Of a stretch of 64,000 nt of DNA, positions 31,279-39,156 are shown one piece after another; the first letter of the stretch is position 1, and the number at the start of each line of letters is the position of its first letter. A program made the translations under genes and the position numbers. The notes beneath the pieces were generated by a model that was not told the DNA's origin, made no database searches, and was given only the letters and a program-made list of their open reading frames with translations. This DNA is from CAVUOA01 sp963742955 (GTDB lineage Bacteria; Bacteroidota; Ignavibacteria; Tepidaquicellales; OLB5). The stretch is from positions 1,550,001 through 1,614,000 of the forward strand of contig CAVUOA010000008.1 of NCBI GenBank assembly GCA_963742955.1. Direction: 5' to 3'.

Positions 31279-31815
31279 ATTTCAACGAACAATCAAATCG
31301 AATTATCTACGCCGGAGATTCAGCGTTACCAGCGTGTTGTTTACGGAGTTATAGCTGCCATTGCAATACTTTGGTGCGGAGGAATTCTGCTTGCCCCGCT
31401 CTGGCACGGACAGACTGATTTCCGAGGCGCTGTATCGGATTTTCTGTACCGGTTTTATTCATCAGAGTGCCACCAGCAGCCCGAACGCTCATTCTTTTTA
31501 TGGGGCGCAAAGCTGGGAGTATGTTCACGCTGCACGAGCGTGTATTTCGGCTTCCTGCTGACAACACTCGTTTACCCGTTTGTAAGAAAGCTTAACAATA
31601 CCGAGCTTCCCGCATTGTGGGTTCTGCTTACAGGTGTTGCCTTTGTAGGACTTGATGCAGGACTTGACATATTCGATGTATATAAGAACACGTTTCTCTC
31701 GCGTGAAATCACAGGCGCTATACTGGGTTTAATACTGCCGTTTTTTATTATCCCCGGTTCTATACGCCTGTTTGAAGAGTTTTTTAATCCGCCAAAAGTT
31801 GTTCCCAAAAAATAA
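31279..31815 (+). CDS. DUF2085 family membrane protein with non-canonical start
   Basis: A membrane protein of the DUF2085 family, about 178 aa. Hand translation shows SSECHQQPERSFFLWGAK and LGVCSRCTSVYFGF, the conserved Cys-His/Cys-x-x-Cys core of this family, probably a metal or redox site. These residues lie upstream of the first usual start (GTG at 31540), so that start is too late. From the in-frame stop at 31261 to 31540 there is no ATG, GTG or TTG. ATT at 31279, just after AAAGAG, is the best candidate. A base error that destroyed an ATG is the alternative. It is followed closely by 31829-32329. Confidence 0.7.
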   Translation: MSTNNQIELSTPEIQRYQRVVYGVIAAIAILWCGGILLAPLWHGQTDFRGAVSDFLYRFYSSECHQQPERSFFLWGAKLGVCSRCTSVYFGFLLTTLVYPFVRKLNNTELPALWVLLTGVAFVGLDAGLDIFDVYKNTFLSREITGAILGLILPFFIIPGSIRLFEEFFNPPKVVPKK

Positions 31816-31828
31816 TACGAGATAAATT

Positions 31829-32329
31829 ATGCCCAGTAAGTTTACTCCTGTTATCATCAGCTCAGTTGTTATTGTTGTAATTTCGCTGTTCCCGTTTCTT
31901 AATTTCATCAATCTTATGTGCTGCGCGGGAGTTGTAATCGGCGGCGCGGCCGGCACTGCGTATTACAACAGCAGGCTTAAGAGCGTGGGAGGACAGATTC
32001 AGTATAAAGATGCGGCTGCAATCGGTATTCTTTCGGGAATTATCTCCGCGCTCATTGTTGTAATCGGCACAACGCTTATGACAATTGTTGTTAAGCAGAA
32101 CCCCATTCCCGAGCTGTACAAAATTCTCGATACGGAAGGAATTAATATTCCTCCCGAGGCGGAAAAATTTCTGCAGAAGATTTCGGAAGAATACAGCAAA
32201 AACGGTTTCAGCATAACGCTTACTCTTGTTTCGCTTGGGGCTGACCTGATTACGTATCCTATATTCAGCACAATAGGCGGAATGCTTGCGGTGGCAATAT
32301 TCGGCAAAAAGAAAAATGCAGCCGAATAA
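31829..32329 (+). CDS. Small integral membrane protein of unknown function
   Basis: A 166-aa protein with about four membrane segments: residues 7-25 (VIISSVVIVVISLFPFLNF), 30-48 (CCAGVVIGGAAGTAYY), 62-88 (AAAIGILSGIISALIVVIGT) and near the C-terminus (LITYPIFSTIGGMLAVAIFG). An extramembrane helical loop lies at about 95-125. It lies 13 nt after the DUF2085 gene and overlaps the DUF2752 gene by 14 nt, so all three are probably one operon of small membrane proteins. I recognise no specific family. Confidence 0.65.
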   Translation: MPSKFTPVIISSVVIVVISLFPFLNFINLMCCAGVVIGGAAGTAYYNSRLKSVGGQIQYKDAAAIGILSGIISALIVVIGTTLMTIVVKQNPIPELYKILDTEGINIPPEAEKFLQKISEEYSKNGFSITLTLVSLGADLITYPIFSTIGGMLAVAIFGKKKNAAE

Positions 32330-32757
32330 ATATTTTTCTATCGAAAGCTGCCCGCCGCGCACAAGCCGGAAAATCCAATTATGGCTAATCGGCGCAAGCG
32401 CGCTTGTGATTGCGCTCATAATTTACTCACCGACTGAATATTTATTCAAACATTTCGGTTATACGGATTCAAACGGATGTATTTTGCTTACGCTGACCGG
32501 CGTAAGGTGTCCCGCGTGCGGTATGGGGCACAGCTTAAGCGCAATAGTTAATTTTGATACAGCGCGCTGGTTTTATTATAATCCTTCCGCGCTCTTTATT
32601 TATATTATAACATTTTTCATCTTAGCATATATTTTTATTCTCAGCTTATTCAACAAAACCATAAAACTTACCCCGAAGCTTCTGAAGCTGTGGTATATTC
32701 CTGTTGACGTTGCTTGTAATTGTGTGGGTGCTGAATATATTATACGGGCATAAGTAA
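32316..32757 (+). CDS. DUF2752 family membrane protein (frameshift near the 3' end)
   Basis: A DUF2752 protein. The hallmark GVRCPACGMGHSLSAIVNFD is clear, with the CxxCG motif before a membrane helix. Two or three membrane segments are present. The printed frame runs to 32753 and ends unnaturally (YIPVDVACNCVGAEYIIRA). One frame over, the end reads LTLLVIVWVLNILYGHK and stops at 32757, which is a proper hydrophobic last helix. The span of 442 nt is 147 codons plus one base, so one extra base near 32703-32705 is likely. The start at 32316 overlaps the previous gene; an earlier ATG at 32286 is also open. Confidence 0.75.
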
Positions 32758-32887
32758 ACACCCCATACCTGTCTCCTCCCCGAAGCGATGGGAAATGTAG
32801 CCGCAACCTTTAGGTTGCGAAATCGGCATATACCTGCAGCAAGGTGGTGCAGGCGGGAATCCGGTTAACGATAGATTCAATTTCCTC

Positions 32888-32960
32888 GTTCCCAAACTCC
32901 GGTTTGGGAACGTAATTGGCTGCCGAAACTCTGTTTCGGCACTCGAAATGGAATTTCGAG
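32888..32960. repeat. Three tandem perfect hairpins
   Basis: GTTCCCAAAC/GTTTGGGAAC (loop TCCG, 32888-32911); TGCCGAAAC/GTTTCGGCA (loop TCT, 32921-32941); CTCGAAAT/ATTTCGAG (loop GGA, 32942-32960). The last two abut. The same order recurs at 33491-33556 with the first left arm missing. Confidence 0.75.
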
Positions 32961-33432
32961 TTACATATCCGGATATTTACCAGGGGGTACCCCCCCATAA
33001 CTTAAGTTATAAAAATAAGTCCTTGAAATTGTATAGTTTAGCTGCAAAAACTGCAAAACAAGTTATGAAAAATGCAAATTTTTTCTTCAAAAATTGATTG
33101 TAATTGAAGCTTTTTACAAAAACATGAAAACAAGTTATCAAACCGCCAAATTTGGTGACCTATATGACAAAGAACGCCACGGATTAACCTGATTTATGCT
33201 CTATTTTTTTTCTGATTTCACTGATTGAGCGAAAACAGGTGCTGCAGCAAATACAAATATAACTGATTATTTCAAGGAAGTCAAGGTAGTTATTCTTATA
33301 TATGAGGAAGATTGTCTGAACCGGGATTTACAGGATTTTGAGTTTTGTTTTAATAGACCCCCTCGCCCTTCGGATGCCTATCCCTGCCTGCAGCCCGGCA
33401 GTTGACAGGTTCTCAGCAACAACAGTGCAGTC

Positions 33433-33482
33433 GTGTCAGGAGTTATTCTCCTGACACATGTCAGGTCAATAAGACCTGACAT
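33433..33482. repeat. Two abutting 25-nt hairpins
   Basis: GTGTCAGGAG, loop TTATT, CTCCTGACAC (33433-33457), directly followed by ATGTCAGGTC, loop AATAA, GACCTGACAT (33458-33482). Both have 10-bp perfect stems and 5-nt loops; the second copy (about 33622-33670) has a damaged first hairpin and an intact second. Confidence 0.8.
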
Positions 33483-33694
33483 AACAAGTAAACTCCGGTT
33501 TGGGAACGTAATTGGCCGCCGAAACTCTGTTTCGGCACTCGAAATGGAATTTCGAGTTACATATCCCCGTTGTTAGTGCCTGCCTGGCAGTTGACAGGTT
33601 CTCACCAACAACAGCGCAGTCGTGTCAGGAGTTATTCTCCTACGCATGTCAGGTCAATAAGACCTGACATAACAAATACAGAATTTAGCGTACC

Positions 33695-34360
33695 TTAAGA
33701 ATCTTTTCCTGTGCTTATCATATACCCAATGTACAAAATAAATGAAGTTCTGTAAACCTTAATGTTCCAATTGTATCCGTTATCTGTCATGCGGTAAATT
33801 TTTGCAATGTTAGGATTGTACTGAAGCTCCATTAAAAGTCCGCCGGGGAAATCGTAACCGAACCCGAATGAAAGCCCTGCTTCAAGACCTCCGTTTGGAT
33901 AACTGAGATGGTCTGCGTATCCGCCCGTGTAATAATTTTGAAGCATAAGGTCTGTTCTTAATCCGCAAAGAGTATAAAAGCCGTAATCGGGTTTTTTGAA
34001 ATTGTATTTTATAGAAAGCTGCAGGGTAAGATACCTGAATCGGTTGCTGATTGTTTTATAATTATAACCGGAGGTTCCGGGTATTGTCAGCGCCGGGTCG
34101 GAAGTTGATATCCCTTTATCTGAAAGGTGAAGTCCCCCAATGCCGGAAAGCTTTTTATATAAGGCAAATTCTCCGAGGATGCCGATATCGATTCCGAATG
34201 CACCGCTTTGTTCATCATACGAAAAAGCTGAACCGTAATTTGTGGAGTATTGCCAGAAGAGTGTAACTCCGCCCTGAAATCTATAGCCTTTCAGAAACTG
34301 GGATGATGAGCATTCTGTAAAAGCAAAAAAAATAAATATTGCAAATAATATTTTTTTCAT
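33695..34360 (-). CDS. Predicted outer-membrane beta-barrel protein
   Basis: A 221-aa exported protein. Signal peptide MKKILFAIFIFFAFTECSSS, then alternating amphipathic strands such as FLKGYRFQGGVTLFWQYS, FRYLTLQLSIKYNFKKPDYG and GLLMELQYNPNIAKIYR, ending in an aromatic-containing strand (RTSFILYIGYMIS). This is the look of an 8-10-stranded porin-like barrel (PorT/OmpW-like size). No specific function is known to me. It lies 28 nt downstream of the secreted protein gene 34389-36095 on the same strand, probably in one operon. Confidence 0.7.
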   Translation of the reverse strand: MKKILFAIFIFFAFTECSSSQFLKGYRFQGGVTLFWQYSTNYGSAFSYDEQSGAFGIDIGILGEFALYKKLSGIGGLHLSDKGISTSDPALTIPGTSGYNYKTISNRFRYLTLQLSIKYNFKKPDYGFYTLCGLRTDLMLQNYYTGGYADHLSYPNGGLEAGLSFGFGYDFPGGLLMELQYNPNIAKIYRMTDNGYNWNIKVYRTSFILYIGYMISTGKDS

Positions 34361-34388
34361 TGCTGTTTCATTAATGCTGTCTTTTATC

Positions 34389-36095
34389 TTAAAACTTTAT
34401 CTCTACATCATAAAATTTATAGTCTCTTAATCCAACGAAAGTTAGTATTCCCGCCGAATCATCAAATTTAAAATTTGAATTAGCAGCATAAGTGGGGGAT
34501 ATTTCGTCGTACTCAGGTGATACCGGTTTGAAGTCATAATAGATTCTTTCTTTCCAGCCATAATAATTTCGTCCTGAATTATCAGCTCCTTCGTAGAAAA
34601 CTTTACCCCTATAAAAATTTATGTAAAAAATTGCATCATGCAAATTGCTTATTCCGGTATTAGAATATATATAATCCTTAATATTTGATGAATCATCTGT
34701 CCTTTTTATACACGATATAGTAAAATTACTTTTATAATCGGTTTGAAAATAGTAATGACTGGCTTTAATTGCAGGGAAACCAAGGAAAGGTCCGATTATT
34801 TCATCACCTGATTTTATGTATGAATTTTCCTCGCTCTTTGGATTAATTTTTCTTTGAAGCCTATAAGCATATAGTATTCTTCCGTCAGAAAGTATATCTG
34901 CATCCAGAATTTCAATTTTTAACGAACCGGGATGCTGTACATTTATTTCACTGTCATTTGTAACGATTACTTTTTCGCCTCCCTTTTTTTGCGCGATATA
35001 AATGAATTTATCTTTGGGGTAAATCTTAAGATTTTCAATTGAAGCGTATATTTTTCCTTCAATTCCGTTATAAACAACGCATTGGGCATTTTGACTTAAA
35101 CCATCCGTAATGGGCACCTTGTTTTTATTTATATCCGCAATAAAAATTATTTTCTTTTCCGGGGTAAGCCGGAGTTCGTTTATGTTGTAATATGCATTTC
35201 CGGTTTTTACATTACCAACTATTAAATGAATTTTTCCCTCAGGGTCTTTAAAATCCCGCCCAACATATACGGGAATGCCGAATTCATTAAAGATTACCGG
35301 ACCGCGTATTGATTCAAATTTTTTATATTCCTTATTTCCCCAAACTAAAAACGTTCCTGAATTGATATTTTCTATACCGCGGAATGATTGAAACCTGTCC
35401 TTTTTTTTAGCTATATAAATGGGATATCCTGAAGGGTCAACTGAAATCCACTCAATATCTGAATAATGCTTTTGCTCTTTATCATCTATTACAAAAAATA
35501 TTTCTTCAGCAGGATAACCCGGGTTTGACTGAGATAGGAAAAATGGTTTGTTGTCTTTTGTAAAATTTATATCTCCATAATGCATATAATATGTATTACC
35601 GTGATATAATTTATCGTTGATATAATCATATTTATATAATGCTCTCCCGTTATTTTCATCCTGAGTGAAAAATATAAATCCATTGTGTTTTCCAATAACA
35701 ATTAAATTATTTTTTGATTTTACAGCTTCATTTCCATTTTTTATCAAATAACAAATAATTTCTTTTCGGGAAAGAGTATCTATTGCAAACGCGTAATAAT
35801 TTCCATATTCATCAAAAAACGCACGATAGTCAGCGTAATCATATTCTTTAGAATTACCCTTATTGCTGACAAATGTATATTTTACTTTTTTTTCACTTAT
35901 TGTGTCAGGTTTCATATAAACATATGTTCCGGTAGCTCTGTAATAAAAAAAATAATACCAGCCTTGATAAGGTTGGCCGGATAAATTAGTTTTTGATATT
36001 GAATTAATATCAAAAATCAGTTTCTCTGAAGTTGTTTGGGGGAAGATTTGGATATTAACGAGCATTAAAGAAAACAGCAGATAAAATTTTTTCAT
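34389..36095 (-). CDS. Large secreted protein of unknown function, propeller-like
   Basis: A 568-aa exported protein with a signal peptide (MKKFYLLFSLMLVNIQIFPQ). The rest is rich in aromatic residues and beta strands with recurring short units: a strand, then FDEYGNYYAFAIDT, DPSGYPIYIAKKKD, NEFGIPVYVGRDF, PKDKFIYIAQKKG, GRILYAYRLQ. The recurring 'xGxPxYxxKxxD' pattern suggests a degenerate WD40/propeller fold. No T9SS tail is present; the end is GLRDYKFYDVEIKF. No family match can be named. Partner of the barrel gene downstream by position. Confidence 0.6.
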   Translation of the reverse strand: MKKFYLLFSLMLVNIQIFPQTTSEKLIFDINSISKTNLSGQPYQGWYYFFYYRATGTYVYMKPDTISEKKVKYTFVSNKGNSKEYDYADYRAFFDEYGNYYAFAIDTLSRKEIICYLIKNGNEAVKSKNNLIVIGKHNGFIFFTQDENNGRALYKYDYINDKLYHGNTYYMHYGDINFTKDNKPFFLSQSNPGYPAEEIFFVIDDKEQKHYSDIEWISVDPSGYPIYIAKKKDRFQSFRGIENINSGTFLVWGNKEYKKFESIRGPVIFNEFGIPVYVGRDFKDPEGKIHLIVGNVKTGNAYYNINELRLTPEKKIIFIADINKNKVPITDGLSQNAQCVVYNGIEGKIYASIENLKIYPKDKFIYIAQKKGGEKVIVTNDSEINVQHPGSLKIEILDADILSDGRILYAYRLQRKINPKSEENSYIKSGDEIIGPFLGFPAIKASHYYFQTDYKSNFTISCIKRTDDSSNIKDYIYSNTGISNLHDAIFYINFYRGKVFYEGADNSGRNYYGWKERIYYDFKPVSPEYDEISPTYAANSNFKFDDSAGILTFVGLRDYKFYDVEIKF

Positions 36096-36228
36096 TTTAT
36101 TAAAACCATTTTTTATAATGTTGAACGGGTGATGTCTCCAATAAAATAAATAAAAATTATTATGTTAACGATAGAAAAATGAGTATTAAGTGGTTTTTCC
36201 TCGCCCCCTTCTGACTAGGAGAGGAGAA

Positions 36229-36278
36229 CCCTTTACGGGTTCGCTCAGCAAAGCGAGCCCATAAAGGGCTCGGCTACG
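36229..36278. repeat. Chain of three overlapping short hairpins
   Basis: AACCC-TTTAC-GGGTT, TCGCT-CAGCAA-AGCGA and GAGCCC-ATAAA-GGGCTC follow one another with almost no spacing and end in CGGCTAC. The reverse word GTAGCCG precedes the hairpin at 32802. Confidence 0.6.
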
Positions 36279-36290
36279 AATACATATTAG

Positions 36291-36310
36291 ATTCCAGCTT
36301 TCGCGGGAAT
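36291..36310. repeat. dRS3-like palindrome with one mismatch
   Basis: ATTCCAGCTTTCGCGGGAAT, followed by GACAAATAA as at 48642-48661 (GACAAAATA). Confidence 0.65.
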
Positions 36311-36465
36311 GACAAATAAAACTTTGTGTCTTTGTGCCTTGGTGGCGAAAATTCATCCCCTCGTCAGAGCCGAACCTTGACGGCCTAACCCCTTAGAAGG
36401 GGGATATAGGATTGTTTCCCCGATTTCTTGGTTCTCGCAATGGCATTTATTTCTAAATATTCCCC

Positions 36466-36507
36466 GTTGTTGGTGTCTGCCTGGCTCAGAAGGTTCTCAC
36501 CAACAAC
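36466..36507. repeat. GTTGTTGGTG/CACCAACAAC element with 22-nt core
   Basis: Ten-bp arms around a TCTGCCTGGCTCAGAAGG-type core, preceded by CCCC. Sister elements at 33569-33612 (one arm mismatch, 24-nt core) and 51209-51270 (42-nt core). Confidence 0.7.
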
Positions 36508-36522
36508 TGACCAATTTCTAAA

Positions 36523-36553
36523 TTGAATAGTGTAGGTTTTTTTGCTATATTTG
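36523..36553 (+). promoter_or_regulatory. Bacteroidota-type promoter of the aldolase/gcvT unit
   Basis: TTG (36523-36525), 20-nt spacer, TATATTTG (36546-36553). The start codon lies 31 nt downstream after AAGGGG. Confidence 0.75.
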
Positions 36554-36584
36554 TTAAATTTCACAAAAAATAAGGGGTTAAATC

Positions 36585-37232
36585 ATGAAAATTTTCGTCG
36601 ATACTGCTAACCTGAACGAAATCAAAGAAGCCGCCAGCTTTGGTGTGCTTGACGGAGTTACTACAAATCCGTCATTAATTGCAAAAGAAGGTCATAAAGA
36701 GACAAAAAAGTTTTACGAAGAAATCTGCAAAATTGTATCCGGTCCTGTCAGCGCCGAGGTAATTTCAAAAGATTACAACGGAATATTAAAAGAAGGCAGG
36801 GAGCTTTCTAAAATAGCTCCGAACATTTACGTAAAAGTCCCGTTAATAATGGAAGGATTAAAAGCCGTTAAGACATTTAAGGAAGAGGGAATTCATACAA
36901 ACGTTACGCTGTGTTTCTCGCCTTCGCAGGCGGTGCTTGCGGCAAAAGCAGGCGCAACAATAGTAAGTCCTTTCATCGGGCGGCTTGATGATATTTCCGA
37001 ACGCGGTATGGAGCTTATTGAGCAGATTATGCAGATATACGGTAACTACGGTTATACAACCGAGGTGCTTGTTGCAAGCATCAGGAATCCTATGCATTTT
37101 GTCGAGTCATGTTTGATTGGCGCGGATATTTGTACCCTGCCGTTCAAAGTGCTTGACCAGTTAATTAAACATCCTTTGACCGATATTGGTCTTGAAAAAT
37201 TCTTAAGTGATTATAAAAAATTAAATGGCTAA
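36585..37232 (+). CDS. fsa: Fructose-6-phosphate aldolase / transaldolase (TalC-like)
   Basis: A 215-aa class I aldolase of the small transaldolase (TalC/FSA) group. [34 protein letters not shown] and the Schiff-base lysine in NIYVKVPL (about residue 85) are diagnostic, with [20 protein letters not shown] and SPFIGRLDD following. It moves a dihydroxyacetone unit between sugar phosphates (transaldolase) or cleaves fructose 6-phosphate; sequence alone does not settle which. It has its own promoter (36523-36553) and overlaps gcvT by 8 nt. Confidence 0.94.
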   Translation: MKIFVDTANLNEIKEAASFGVLDGVTTNPSLIAKEGHKETKKFYEEICKIVSGPVSAEVISKDYNGILKEGRELSKIAPNIYVKVPLIMEGLKAVKTFKEEGIHTNVTLCFSPSQAVLAAKAGATIVSPFIGRLDDISERGMELIEQIMQIYGNYGYTTEVLVASIRNPMHFVESCLIGADICTLPFKVLDQLIKHPLTDIGLEKFLSDYKKLNG

Positions 37233-38316
37233 AAAAACTGCTTTCTACGATTTACACAAATCATTGGGGGCAAAGATTGTTGAATTTGCTGGATTCGAAA
37301 TGCCCATCCAATACGAGGGTATTATTGCAGAACACATGGCTGTAAGGAATTCAGTCGGTGTGTTCGATGTTTCACATATGGGAGAGTTCATCATCAAAGG
37401 CAAAGACGCGCTGGCTTTCCTGCAGAAAATTACTACAAACGATGTATCAAAACTGACCAAAGGCAGGATTCAGTATTCAGCCGCATGCTATGAAGACGGC
37501 GGCGTTGTTGATGACCTGCTGGTTTACTGCTTCGGTGATTATTATATGACAGTTGTTAATGCGTCAAATATAGATAAAGATTTTGCGTGGTTTGAGAAAA
37601 ATAAATTCGGTGACGTTGAGCTGACAAACAAAAGTGATGCATTTTCACTTCTTGCTGTGCAGGGAAAAAATTCTCTTCCCACATTGCAGAAGCTGACTGA
37701 TACGAATCTTTCGGAAATGAAATATTATACATTCAAAGAAGGCAAAATTGCGGGAATAGATGCTATTATATCAAGAACAGGCTACACCGGAGAAAAAATC
37801 TGCTTTGAAATTTATATCAGCTCCGATAAATTAACATCGGAAATACTATGGAATGCAATATTCGATGCGGGAAAAGAATTTAATATTAAGCCAATCGGGC
37901 TTGGAGCGCGTGATACACTCCGCCTTGAAGCCGGATACTGCTTATACGGAAACGATATAGATAACACAACCAACACAATAGAAGCGGGACTCGGCTGGAT
38001 TACCAAACCCGATAAAGGCGATTTCAACGGGAAACCGAAAGTAATGGACCAGTTAACAAACGGCGTATCAAGAAAGCTTGTGGGTTTTGTTGTCGATAGC
38101 AGGCTGATGGCGCGCCACGGATATGAGCTTTATAATAACGGCACAAAAATAGGGCACGTTACAAGCGGAAGCGCTTCACCTGTGCTCGGCAAAAATATCG
38201 GGCTTGGTTACGTTGCAAAAGAATTTGCGCCGGCAGGCTCGAAAATAAAAGTAAAAATCAGGAATGAATTTGTTGATTCCGAAGTTGTTAAAATACCATT
38301 TGTATCGAAAGATTGA
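37225..38316 (+). CDS. gcvT: Glycine cleavage system T protein (aminomethyltransferase)
   Basis: A 363-aa GcvT, standard length. It takes the aminomethyl group from GcvH and passes the one-carbon unit to tetrahydrofolate, releasing ammonia. Family landmarks: [66 protein letters not shown], and [20 protein letters not shown]. The catalytic aspartate of VFDVSHM-type context and the GxxxRDxLRLE motif are intact. gcvH and gcvP are not in the window. It overlaps the aldolase gene. Confidence 0.96.
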   Translation: MAKKTAFYDLHKSLGAKIVEFAGFEMPIQYEGIIAEHMAVRNSVGVFDVSHMGEFIIKGKDALAFLQKITTNDVSKLTKGRIQYSAACYEDGGVVDDLLVYCFGDYYMTVVNASNIDKDFAWFEKNKFGDVELTNKSDAFSLLAVQGKNSLPTLQKLTDTNLSEMKYYTFKEGKIAGIDAIISRTGYTGEKICFEIYISSDKLTSEILWNAIFDAGKEFNIKPIGLGARDTLRLEAGYCLYGNDIDNTTNTIEAGLGWITKPDKGDFNGKPKVMDQLTNGVSRKLVGFVVDSRLMARHGYELYNNGTKIGHVTSGSASPVLGKNIGLGYVAKEFAPAGSKIKVKIRNEFVDSEVVKIPFVSKD

Positions 38317-38352
38317 TTAAATCAATGCTTTTTTCTAACTTTACTGGATAAT

Positions 38353-39135
38353 ATGATAAAAATCAGTTTATTCTTCACACATCAGGATTTAGATTCTGAA
38401 CTAGTTCTTAAAGATAAAAATGTTGTAGTCATAGATGTGCTGAGAACATCGACAACAATGGCAGCAGGGCTTGCAAACGGCGCTAAGGAAATTATTCCTA
38501 CCGAAGATGTTGCAACTGCAGGCAGAATCGGCAGGGGTTCCGAAGGGCAGTCATTGCTCTGCGGCGAGCGCAACGGCAAAATTATCGAAGGGTTTAACCT
38601 CGGTAATTCCGTTAAGGAATACACGGCTGAAAAGGTTGCGGGCAAAAACCTTATTTTCAGCAGTACAAACGGAACACCCGCATTGATGAAATCAAAATTT
38701 GCGCACACGTGCATAGTGCTTGGTTTCACAAATCTCTCGCGCTGCGCCGATTATTTGACCGGGCTTAAAGAAGACTTTATTATACTCTGCGCCGGAAGAA
38801 ACGGTGAGTTCAGCCTTGAAGATACCGTTTGCGCCGGCATGCTTATTTACAAGCTTATAAAGAATAACTCAGCGGAATACGCGCTTACAGATTCTTCACG
38901 CGGCGCTCTGAAGCTGTATGAATCGTATAAGAAAGACCTGCTTAAAATGCTCCATGAATCAGAACACGGCAGGTTTTTGATTGAATTGGGATTTGAAGAT
39001 GACCTTGCTGCATGCGCTAAAGTAGATTCGTGCAAATGTTTGCCGGTAATGAGAAACGGTGTCATTAAGCTGATAGAAACATTCGAGAGTGATCCGAAAC
39101 TTACTATGAGAAGAGTTGCTCAAAAGAGCAGCTAA
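38353..39135 (+). CDS. comB: 2-phosphosulfolactate phosphatase (ComB family)
   Basis: A 260-aa ComB-type phosphatase. VVVIDVLRTSTTMAAGLANG, LLCGERNGKIIEGFNLGNS, LIFSSTNGTPALMKS and LCAGRNGEFSLEDTVCAGM are the conserved blocks. ComB removes phosphate from 2-phospho-3-sulfolactate, known from coenzyme M synthesis in archaea and from sulfolactate formation in bacteria. No comA or comC is nearby, so the pathway here is open; sulfonated products such as sulfolactate or sulfonolipid precursors are conceivable. Between gcvT and ftsK, 21 nt before the latter. Confidence 0.9.
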   Translation: MIKISLFFTHQDLDSELVLKDKNVVVIDVLRTSTTMAAGLANGAKEIIPTEDVATAGRIGRGSEGQSLLCGERNGKIIEGFNLGNSVKEYTAEKVAGKNLIFSSTNGTPALMKSKFAHTCIVLGFTNLSRCADYLTGLKEDFIILCAGRNGEFSLEDTVCAGMLIYKLIKNNSAEYALTDSSRGALKLYESYKKDLLKMLHESEHGRFLIELGFEDDLAACAKVDSCKCLPVMRNGVIKLIETFESDPKLTMRRVAQKSS

Positions 39136-39156
39136 TATTCTGCAATAAACAACTAA

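Larger units (their letters stand above)
32758..33694. repeat. Intergenic block of tandem hairpin elements
   Basis: About 0.94 kb without a supported gene. It holds CGCAACC-TTTA-GGTTGCG (32802-32819), three successive hairpins at 32888-32960, a 76-nt repeat (32895-32970, again at 33491-33566, one mismatch) and a 90-nt repeat (33397-33487, again at 33586-33675) that carries two abutting 25-nt hairpins. It also has a TACCCCCCCATAACTT word (32987-33002) shared with 50812-50827, and fragments such as CACGGATTAACCTGATTT. The middle (33000-33350) is AT-rich with no clear feature. Confidence 0.7.
36096..36584. other. Repeat-rich gap with a promoter at its right end
   Basis: No gene seen. Contents: a chain of short hairpins (36229-36278), a dRS3-like palindrome (36291-36310), the TGTGTCTTTGTGCCTTGGTGG word (36325-36345), a CCCCTTAGAAGGGGG piece (about 36390-36404), a GTTGTTGGTG...CACCAACAAC element (36466-36507) and a promoter (36523-36553). 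Confidence 0.65.

Noticed and set aside
32758..33694. CRISPR array
   Set aside because: The repeats are hairpins of differing sequence and spacing, without a constant repeat and unique spacers, and no cas gene is in view.
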